A DNA stretch of 5,767 nt. Origin: Bacteroidales bacterium (lineage in GTDB: Bacteria > Bacteroidota > Bacteroidia > Bacteroidales > UBA932). A program made the position numbers and the translations under genes. Positions 1 through 5,558 of this stretch are shown here, piece after piece. A model generated the notes under the pieces. It was not told the DNA's origin, did no database searches, and worked only from the letters and a program-made list of their open reading frames with translations. The stretch lies in the NCBI GenBank assembly GCA_017554135.1, contig JAFZIX010000170.1:1-5767 (forward strand), written 5' to 3'. How positions within the stretch are numbered: the stretch's first letter is position 1; each line of letters begins with the position of its first letter.

Positions 1-1068
1 AGAGTCCTTGCCGTTCTTGGTGCTGATCACTATAGCACCGTTAGCGGCCTGCGAGCCATAAAGGGCAGTCGCAGCCGGGCCTTTCAGAACGGTTACAGAT
101 GCAATATCTTCAGGGTTGATATCTCCAATTGCATTACCGTAGTCGATAGGAGCATCGGTGTCGCCATAGCCGGTTCCGGACGATGCAGCCGTCATTCCGC
201 TATAGACGGGCACGCCGTCTATCACAAAGAGCACCTCGTTTTTATCGTGGTTCAGAGAGCCCTCGCCACGGAGTGTGGCACGCACGGAACCGCCGGGCCC
301 TGTGGAAGCATTCTCGAAAGTCAGACCGGCCACCTTGCCGTCCAGGCCATTCAGCCAGTTGTTGCTGACGGTGGTATTGAGTTTGTCTGAATTCACCTTC
401 GATACGGCATAACCGACACTTTTTTCACTTCTGGTGATACCGAGAGCAGTCACCACAACGCTTTCGAGTTCGAGGGTTTCCTCTTCCATGCTGATTACAA
501 CGTTGCCTGTTTCCGGCGAGACGAGCACCTCCTGGGATTCATAGCCCAGAATCTGGAACAGGAGAACCTGGCCATTGGCGGCTTTTATCGAGAAACGGCC
601 ATTGGTATCGGAAAGAGTTCCGACCGATGTTCCTTTGATGGAAATAGTGGCAGCCATCAAAGGTTTGCCGGTCTTCGCATCCAGCACCTGCCCCCGGATA
701 TCCCTTTTAGCAGCGCCGGTGAGGGGCTGTACCTGACCCCCGTTTGGTTTAGGTTTCGGTTTGCCTGCACCGTAAATCAGAATAAAACTGCCCTGAAAGG
801 ACACTTGGACATCCTTCCCCAGAATACTTGCCAACACCTTGGATACCTGTTCGTCGGAAAAACTGCCGCTCACCTTTTTGTCGAGATCGATGGATTTTGC
901 CTCAAACATGCACGACAACCCGGTTTGAACCTCTATTTCATGCAGTGCGGCGCTCATCGGCGTGTCGATGAAATCACAAGTTACATTCTGGTTTTGTGCT
1001 CCTGCCGCAAAGCCGGCGAACAAAGCAAGGAGCACCGGAATGATTCTGATAATTAGGAATCTACGCAT
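1..1068 (-). CDS. SusC-like TonB-dependent receptor with N-terminal STN signalling domain (partial, N-terminal 356 aa)
   Basis: This is the 5' part of an outer-membrane transporter of the SusC/RagA class; the frame is open to the window edge and the beta-barrel is missing. My translation from the ATG (complement of 1066-1068) gives a signal peptide at residues 1-24 (hydrophobic IIRIIPVLLALFAGFAAG, cleavage likely AGA/QNQ). Next come an STN (secretin/TonB short N-terminal) domain at about 31-100, a Lys/Pro linker (KPKPKPNGG), and a carboxypeptidase-regulatory-like beta domain at about 123-195 (IRGQVLDAKTGKPL, GTLSDTNGRFSI). A TonB-box-like stretch ESVVVTALG sits near 202-210, and the plug covers 215-350 (LNGLDGKVAGL, FVIDGVPV, DINPEDIASVTVLKGPAATA, ALYGSQAANGAIVISTK). 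By family, such proteins import glycans or other large nutrients with a SusD partner. The STN domain marks receptors that also signal to a FecR protein, and a sigma/FecR pair starts 98 bp away on the other strand. The substrate cannot be read from this part. No Shine-Dalgarno is visible, as is usual in Bacteroidota. Two Cys (31 and 53) lie in the STN domain. Confidence 0.95.
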   Translation of the reverse strand, partial: MRRFLIIRIIPVLLALFAGFAAGAQNQNVTCDFIDTPMSAALHEIEVQTGLSCMFEAKSIDLDKKVSGSFSDEQVSKVLASILGKDVQVSFQGSFILIYGAGKPKPKPNGGQVQPLTGAAKRDIRGQVLDAKTGKPLMAATISIKGTSVGTLSDTNGRFSIKAANGQVLLFQILGYESQEVLVSPETGNVVISMEEETLELESVVVTALGITRSEKSVGYAVSKVNSDKLNTTVSNNWLNGLDGKVAGLTFENASTGPGGSVRATLRGEGSLNHDKNEVLFVIDGVPVYSGMTAASSGTGYGDTDAPIDYGNAIGDINPEDIASVTVLKGPAATALYGSQAANGAIVISTKNGKDS

Positions 1069-1086
1069 TAATGTGGTTATTGTTTA

Positions 1087-1094
1087 CAAAGTAA
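1087..1094 (-). promoter_or_regulatory. Possible weak -7-like element upstream of the SusC-like gene
   Basis: On the minus strand this reads TTACTTTG, which is TAnnTTTG with one mismatch (T for A at the second position). It ends 18 bp upstream of the receptor ATG. It sits inside a small palindrome, TTTAC-AAA-GTAAA (1083-1095). No -33 TTTG is visible. If the receptor is driven by the neighbouring ECF sigma factor, its real promoter need not resemble this consensus, so the assignment is tentative. Confidence 0.25.
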
Positions 1095-1105
1095 AACGAT
1101 TAAAT

Positions 1106-1136
1106 ATAGTCATTTTTTACCTCATTACATGACTAT
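1106..1136. promoter_or_regulatory. Perfect 8-bp inverted repeat in the divergent receptor/sigma intergenic region, candidate operator
   Basis: The arms are ATAGTCAT (1106-1113) and ATGACTAT (1129-1136), exact reverse complements separated by 15 bp. The equivalent arm positions are 23 bp apart, about two helical turns, so a dimeric protein could bind both from one face. The dyad lies between the start codons of the receptor (minus) and the sigma factor (plus). Its spacer falls where the upstream (-33) elements of both putative divergent promoters would sit. The region is AT-rich, so chance is possible, although each arm contains GTCA/TGAC rather than only A/T. The long loop and lack of a following T-tract on a transcribed product argue against a terminator. 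The operator role is inference. Confidence 0.4.
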
Positions 1137-1142
1137 TTTTCA

Positions 1143-1150
1143 TATTTTTG
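1143..1150 (+). promoter_or_regulatory. Bacteroidota-type -7 promoter element upstream of the ECF sigma gene
   Basis: TATTTTTG matches all six fixed positions of the Bacteroidota housekeeping -7 consensus TAnnTTTG. It ends 16 bp before the sigma-factor ATG, which would leave a short leader of roughly a dozen bases. No clean TTTG (-33) element is found at the expected spacing; only a T-tract around 1113-1118 lies near it. This suggests the sigma gene is transcribed by the primary sigma factor. Confidence 0.55.
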
Positions 1151-1166
1151 TGCCATTAACAGCAAA

Positions 1167-1694
1167 ATGGGGACCCTTGACTATAACGGATTGACAACCA
1201 CCTTTCACCGGTACTACCGCCGGCTTGTGGCATTTGCGTGCAAGTATGTCGATTCCCCGGATGAGGCAGAGGACATTGTACAAGACTGCATGGCAAGACT
1301 CTGGGAGCAGCGTAGCAAATATTCAGACGTCTCCACCGGAGGCTTGTTGTACACCATGGTGCGCAACTCCTGTCTTGACTACCTCAAACATCGCTATGTG
1401 GCATTACGCTTCGAAAGTGAACTTCTGTATGAAAAAAACGCCGGCTCCGATTCAGTATGGGATCTGGACTTCTTTGGAGATGCGGGCACGGAAGGTCTAC
1501 GTGGTGAGTTGGAAAGGATTGTTATGAAAGAAGTCGAACGGCTGCCAGAAAGATGCAGGGACGTATTCCGCCTGAGCCGTTTCGGAGGCCTCAGCAACAG
1601 GGAGATAGCAAAAAAACTTGAGATTTCAGACGCAGCCGTCCACAAGCATCTTAAGAAAGCGATGGAAAGGCTCTCGGCTGCGCTTAAGGAATAA
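1167..1694 (+). CDS. ECF-family RNA polymerase sigma-70 factor
   Basis: This is a 175-residue cytoplasmic sigma factor of the extracytoplasmic-function type, the usual length for the Bacteroidota group. Region sigma2 spans about residues 12-78, including the core-binding and -10-recognition helices (DEAEDIVQDCMARLWEQ, 32-48, then LLYTMVRNSCLDYLKHR). After a variable linker (80-115, acidic and aromatic: SVWDLDFFGD), sigma4 spans about 120-172 with LPERCRDVFRLSRFGGLS and the helix-turn-helix NREIAKKLEISDAAVHKHLK. There is no fused anti-sigma or extra C-terminal domain. The ATG at 1167 is preferred because it lies just after a TAnnTTTG element and gives a family-typical N-terminus. A fecR-like gene follows after 52 bp, which is the classic pairing. 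The inferred role is to transcribe genes in response to the neighbouring STN-domain receptor, possibly the receptor gene itself. Its target promoter sequence cannot be deduced here. Confidence 0.95.
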   Translation: MGTLDYNGLTTTFHRYYRRLVAFACKYVDSPDEAEDIVQDCMARLWEQRSKYSDVSTGGLLYTMVRNSCLDYLKHRYVALRFESELLYEKNAGSDSVWDLDFFGDAGTEGLRGELERIVMKEVERLPERCRDVFRLSRFGGLSNREIAKKLEISDAAVHKHLKKAMERLSAALKE

Positions 1695-1735
1695 TTACCA
1701 ATGGGCAGGTTAAAAAGTTATATGGCAAATCGTTT

Positions 1736-1743
1736 TATTTTTG
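1736..1743 (+). promoter_or_regulatory. Bacteroidota-type -7 element immediately upstream of the fecR-like gene
   Basis: TATTTTTG, the same octamer found before the sigma gene, ends only 3 bp before the fecR ATG at 1747. If active, transcription would begin at or within a base or two of the ATG, giving a leaderless or nearly leaderless message and a fecR transcript independent of the sigma gene. No convincing -33 TTTG is seen upstream. The AT-rich gap makes a chance match possible. Confidence 0.4.
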
Positions 1744-1746
1744 CAT

Positions 1747-2730
1747 ATGGACAAGAAGAGTGAACTAAAAAGACTCGCAGGCATGTACTTCGATGGGAAG
1801 GCCGGAGATGCTGAACATAATCAGCTTTCCGACATTCTTCAGCACGATGCACGAAGCCGCGAGCAGTTCCGCCGTATGGAGTTGGAATGGCAAGCCAATC
1901 ATTTGCCGGACGGCCGCGACGAGCGTGCCTTTTCCAACATTCTCGTCCGTCTTGACAACCAGAAGAAAGAGAGGAAACAGGCTGGGCACAAACTCCGGCT
2001 CTTGAGGATTTTGTCCATAACCTCATCCATCGCCGCAGTTTTGCTGGCGGGATTCTACTTCTCGAGAATAATCCGTACCGACACATCCACCATCACCATC
2101 ACGGCTAACGCAGGTCAGGGCAGCGATATCACAATGCCGGACGGCACGAGGGTTCACCTGCGGGCGCATAGCCGTCTCACTTATCCATCCGTATTTTCCG
2201 CCTCGGACCGCCGGGCAACCCTTACCGGCAATGCCTATTTCGATGTAACGCACGATCCGGACCATCCGTTCACGCTATCCCTTCAGAACTGTGCCATTAA
2301 AGTTCGCGGCACCCGTTTCGATGTCAGCGCACCTGAGGGCGGATCCTTCATAAAAGCCACCCTTATCAGCGGCAGCATAGATTTTTCCACACCCTCACAA
2401 ACCCTGCACGTAACACCGGGAGAGACCATCAGTTATCGCCCGGGCGATGACCAGGTGACCCGCCGCAACATTGACGCAGAATCATATACGGCTCTTATGG
2501 ACGGGAAAGTGGAGTATCACAATGTAACCATATCAGAACTGTCCGTATATCTCGAGCAGTTGTACGGTATCCCTATACACCTGGACGACAAACTCTCTGC
2601 CAACACCACCGGGTATTCCCTCCGCCTCTATAACCGCGAAAGTTTCGATGAGGTAATATCCGCCCTGAAAGTGATGCTGCCCATGGGAGTAAGGTATGAG
2701 GGAGATAATGTTTGGTTAACCGCTAAATAA
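1747..2730 (+). CDS. FecR-family anti-sigma factor with C-terminal DUF4974-like domain
   Basis: This is a 327-residue inner-membrane protein that relays receptor status to the ECF sigma factor encoded 52 bp upstream. The cytoplasmic part is residues 1-84, with a short helical start (ELKRLAGMYFDGKAG) and basic residues before the membrane. One transmembrane segment lies at about 87-107 (ILSITSSIAAVLLAGFYFSRI). The periplasmic FecR domain spans about 115-215 with the family signatures ITMPDGTRVHLRAHSRLTYP, ATLTGNAYFDVTHDPDHPF and IKVRGTRFDVSA. A C-terminal DUF4974-type domain spans about 255-325 (EYHNVTISELSVYLEQLYGI, ending YEGDNVWLT) and resembles the STN fold. By family, the N-terminus holds the sigma factor and the periplasmic C-terminus contacts the receptor's STN domain. 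The start is ATG 1747; an in-frame TTG two codons earlier is possible but overlaps the TATTTTTG element. The SGNH gene begins 7 bp after the stop. Confidence 0.94.
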   Translation: MDKKSELKRLAGMYFDGKAGDAEHNQLSDILQHDARSREQFRRMELEWQANHLPDGRDERAFSNILVRLDNQKKERKQAGHKLRLLRILSITSSIAAVLLAGFYFSRIIRTDTSTITITANAGQGSDITMPDGTRVHLRAHSRLTYPSVFSASDRRATLTGNAYFDVTHDPDHPFTLSLQNCAIKVRGTRFDVSAPEGGSFIKATLISGSIDFSTPSQTLHVTPGETISYRPGDDQVTRRNIDAESYTALMDGKVEYHNVTISELSVYLEQLYGIPIHLDDKLSANTTGYSLRLYNRESFDEVISALKVMLPMGVRYEGDNVWLTAK

Positions 2731-2737
2731 CAATAAA

Positions 2738-3430
2738 ATGAAATTCTTTCGACTGTTAATCGTTTCCCTGACAATGATAATATGCCTGCCGGTTTTCGCG
2801 CAGGAGCCTTCCATCCAGGGGGAAAAAGCAAAGTATAATGATATGAACGCCCGCAGGCGTTCGTTGTTCGAATTGCTGGAAATCAAACCGGGAGCCATAG
2901 TTTTGCTCGGGGACAACATGATAGATGGATGCGAATGGGCGGAACTCTTTGATAATCCGCACATTATAAACAGGGGCATCCACGGCGACAGGGTCGAATG
3001 GATGTTCGACCGTCTCGGTGCCATCTGCCAGGCCCAGCCAGCAAAAGTATTTATCATGGCCGGCTTTCAGGACCTTCTGCACAAGACAAAAAGCAAAGAC
3101 TGCGTGCTGATGATTGCAAAACTTGCAAAAACGATTGAAAAGGAGTGCCCCAATACGAAAATCTACATAATGAGCATCCTTCCGATGAACCTCAATGTAC
3201 CTGCACAGGAGTCCAGGAAGGAATCCACCATCAACCTCCGCGTGGATAACTGCAACAAGTGGCTGACCAATTGGTGTGCCGGTCAGTATATCACATTTAT
3301 CGATGTCGCTTCCGCGATGAAAGATGCAGAAGGCATGCTGGACGCCCGCTATACCGCTGACGGCATCAACCTCAACGGCTTGGGTTACATGGTCTGGAAG
3401 TCAGTTCTGGATCCTTTTATCGCTGAATAG
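2738..3430 (+). CDS. Secreted SGNH/GDSL-hydrolase-fold protein, catalytic residues apparently lost
   Basis: This 230-residue exported protein has a type I signal peptide at 1-22 (MKFFRLLIVSLTMIICLPVFAQ); C16 is not in a proper lipobox. The rest follows the block order of the Lipase_GDSL_2/SGNH family: block I IVLLGDNMIDGCEWAELF (54-71), block II INRGIHGDRVEWMFDRL (77-93), block III FIMAGFQDLL (105-114), and block V ADGINLNGLGYMVW (207-220). Active family members have Ser in block I (G-D/N-S), Asn in block III (G-x-N-D) and His in block V (D-G-x-H-L). Here these are Asn60, Gln111 and Asn211; Asp208 and block II Gly80 remain. The codons at 2915-2917 (AAC), 3068-3070 (CAG) and 3368-3370 (AAC) confirm this. 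It is therefore probably a pseudoenzyme, perhaps binding a carbohydrate or acyl ligand. Six Cys in the mature part could form disulfides. It lies 7 bp after fecR, so co-transcription and translational coupling are likely. The fold assignment is firm; the function is unknown. Confidence 0.85.
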   Translation: MKFFRLLIVSLTMIICLPVFAQEPSIQGEKAKYNDMNARRRSLFELLEIKPGAIVLLGDNMIDGCEWAELFDNPHIINRGIHGDRVEWMFDRLGAICQAQPAKVFIMAGFQDLLHKTKSKDCVLMIAKLAKTIEKECPNTKIYIMSILPMNLNVPAQESRKESTINLRVDNCNKWLTNWCAGQYITFIDVASAMKDAEGMLDARYTADGINLNGLGYMVWKSVLDPFIAE

Positions 3431-5558
3431 CGAGTCCAAGAGAAATCCTGTTCCTTTCAAGGTCCACTCCCAGCACCCGGACGCGGATGTGCTGATGGAG
3501 TTTCAGGACCTTTGACGGGTCTGTCCCGCGCGGGCCCAGTTGGGACACATGCAGCAGGCCGTTTTCGTGCAGGCCTATATCTACAAAAGCGCCGAAAGCA
3601 GTGATGTTGGTCACGATACCAGGCAGTTCCATCCCTGCCTTCAAATCCCCGATTTCATGGATATCATCCGCAAATGCAAAGTCGGAGGCCGCTTCGCGGG
3701 GATCCAGCCCGGGCTTGGCCAGTTCCTTCAGTATGTCATTCACTGTAGGCAGACCGACCGAACCGCTCACATAACGCTCGGCGATAATCTTCGAACACAG
3801 TTCAGCATTCCCCACCAGTTCCTTCACGCTCACACCCAGGTCCGCAGCCATCTTATCCACAACGAAATATGACTCCGGATGCACCGCGGAATCGTCCAGC
3901 GGGTTCTCCGCGCCCTTCACTCTCAGGAAACCAGCGCACTGTTCGAAGGCCTTGGCACCCAGGCGCGGCACCTTCTTCAGTTCCGAACGCGACGAGAATC
4001 CCCCGTTCCCGGCCCTCCAGGCGACGATGTTTGCTGCCAGTTGCGGCCCTATTCCGGCCACATACCTGAGCAGATACGGGCTGGCTGTATTCAGGTTCAC
4101 ACCCACCGCATTCACACAGGCTTCCACCGTATTATCCAGTTTCTCCTTCAGCAGCGCCTGATCCACATCGTGCTGGTACTGCCCTATCCCCAGATTCTTG
4201 GGGTCGATCTTCACAAGTTCCGCCAGCGGATCCATCAGCCTGCGGCCGATAGAAACAGCCCCGCGAACTGTCACATCCTCATCCGGAAATTCCTCGCGGC
4301 CTACCTCCGAAGCAGAATAAATGGAGGCACCGTCTTCGCTGACCGTCCAAACCTTGCAGCCCTCGGGCAGCATCACTTTCTTGAAGAAGTCGTTTGTCTC
4401 GCGGCTGGCAGTGCCGTTGCCTATTGCGACCGCTTCGATGCGGTACTTCTCCAGCATGTCCTGCACCGCCATCAGAGCCTTAACCTTCTCATTCTGAGGA
4501 GGATGCGGGAAGATGATGGTATGATACAGCAGCCCGCCGCGTTCGTCGAGGCAGGCAATCTTGCAGCCGTTGCGGAAGCCGGGATCCACCGCCATCGTGC
4601 GCTTCTGCCCCACCGGAGCGCCCAGCAACAGCTGGCGCAGGTTGTCCCCGAACACGCGTATGCTCTCGATATCCGCCTTCTCCTTGGCCTCCCGAAGAAC
4701 TTCCGAACTGATGGAAGGCTCCAGCAGACGCTTGAAACTGTCGTCCACCGCCTCCCGGATCTGCTCTCCAAGTTCCCCGGAGGGATAGCCCTGGGACTGA
4801 CAGAAATCATAATAAATCTTTTTGCCGCAGCGCTCCGGATCGGAATCCACCGATACGCTCAGGAACCCTTCGTTCTCTGCCCGCAGTATAGCCAGAAGGC
4901 TGTGGGAAGGCACTTTATCCAAAGGATAGGACCAGTTGAAATAACTGCGGTACTTATCCGCCTCGGGCCCCTCGGCTTTTTTGGTAACTTTGGACACAAC
5001 GCGGCGCGCGCGGAATATCTGGCGCAGGTTTTCGCGTATCACGGCTGTCTCGCTCAAACGCTCTGCGATGATATCGCGGGCGCCGGCAAGAGCGGCATCC
5101 GCATCCTCCACCTTGCCCGGCTTCACATAACGTGCGGCTTCGGTGCGCGGGCTACGGGCCTTAAGCGTCCACATGGCATTCGCCAGCGGCTCCAGGCCCA
5201 ATTCCTTGGCAACGGTAGCGCGGGTGCGGCGCTTCGGACGGTAAGGCAGATACAGATCCTCCAATTCCGAAGAAATCACGCAGTTCTCTATCTTCCCACG
5301 CAGTTCATCGGTCAGCGCTCCCGCCTCGGAAATAGTCTTCAGCACGGTCTCCTTGCGCTTTTCCATCTCCGCAAAGACATCCACCCAGTGCTTCAGTTCC
5401 GCCACTTCGGAATCATCCATCCCGCCGGTCTTCTCCTTGCGGTAGCGGCTGATGAAGGGGATGGTGTCTCCTTCCGCGAACATATCCGCGCAATTCTCGA
5501 CCTGCCAGACCTTCAAACCCATCTGGCCTGCTATGTAATTAAGGTATATTTCTTTCAT
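3417..5558 (-). CDS. tex: Tex-family transcription accessory / RNA-binding protein
   Basis: This is a complete 713-residue cytoplasmic nucleic-acid-binding protein of the Tex (toxin-expression, YhgF) family, bacterial relatives of eukaryotic Spt6. In order: the helical Tex N-terminal region (about 1-200, with TIPFISRYRKEKTGGMD and LEDLYLPYRPKRRTRATVA), a central helical part, and a YqgF/RNase H-like domain (about 318-440, RTMAVDPGFRNGCKIACLDE and AIGNGTASRETNDFF). Next come the conserved GIGQYQHDVDQ (457-467) and a helix-hairpin-helix region (489-547, NLNTASPYLLRYVAGIGPQL, then VPRLGAKAFEQCAGFLRV). An S1 domain closes the protein (640-710, GIVTNITAFGAFVDIGLHEN, GLLHVSQLG). It ends right after the S1 domain, lacking the tail of the longer E. 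coli protein, as I recall for Bacteroidota members. Its ATG overlaps the stop of the upstream CBS gene by one base, indicating translational coupling. Its 3' end overlaps the SGNH gene by 14 bp. The family is well conserved but its exact role in vivo is not settled. Confidence 0.97.
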   Translation of the reverse strand: MKEIYLNYIAGQMGLKVWQVENCADMFAEGDTIPFISRYRKEKTGGMDDSEVAELKHWVDVFAEMEKRKETVLKTISEAGALTDELRGKIENCVISSELEDLYLPYRPKRRTRATVAKELGLEPLANAMWTLKARSPRTEAARYVKPGKVEDADAALAGARDIIAERLSETAVIRENLRQIFRARRVVSKVTKKAEGPEADKYRSYFNWSYPLDKVPSHSLLAILRAENEGFLSVSVDSDPERCGKKIYYDFCQSQGYPSGELGEQIREAVDDSFKRLLEPSISSEVLREAKEKADIESIRVFGDNLRQLLLGAPVGQKRTMAVDPGFRNGCKIACLDERGGLLYHTIIFPHPPQNEKVKALMAVQDMLEKYRIEAVAIGNGTASRETNDFFKKVMLPEGCKVWTVSEDGASIYSASEVGREEFPDEDVTVRGAVSIGRRLMDPLAELVKIDPKNLGIGQYQHDVDQALLKEKLDNTVEACVNAVGVNLNTASPYLLRYVAGIGPQLAANIVAWRAGNGGFSSRSELKKVPRLGAKAFEQCAGFLRVKGAENPLDDSAVHPESYFVVDKMAADLGVSVKELVGNAELCSKIIAERYVSGSVGLPTVNDILKELAKPGLDPREAASDFAFADDIHEIGDLKAGMELPGIVTNITAFGAFVDIGLHENGLLHVSQLGPRGTDPSKVLKLHQHIRVRVLGVDLERNRISLGLAIQR

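Noticed and set aside
183..368. 61-codon plus-strand frame in the receptor plug region
   Set aside because: It is antisense to the conserved plug domain; its Arg/Ser/Pro-rich translation is typical of a shadow frame.
805..1056. 83-codon plus-strand frame near the receptor start
   Set aside because: It lies opposite the signal peptide and STN domain of the SusC-like gene, whose domain order is unmistakable, and it shows no protein features of its own.
1718..2086. 122-codon minus-strand frame opposite fecR
   Set aside because: The plus-strand frame has a complete FecR architecture including the transmembrane segment; the minus-strand translation has no matching motif.
2753..2800. Lipoprotein signal in the SGNH protein (Cys16 in the hydrophobic stretch)
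   Set aside because: The residues before Cys16 are M-I-I, without the small residue needed at -1, and a better type I cleavage site (VFAQ/EP) follows, so export as a soluble protein is more likely.
3421..3432. Small hairpin CGCT-GAAT-AGCG at the convergent gene ends, considered as a bidirectional terminator
   Set aside because: The stem is only 4 bp and neither strand has a T-tract following it (the T-run lies upstream on the plus strand), so it is not a credible intrinsic terminator.
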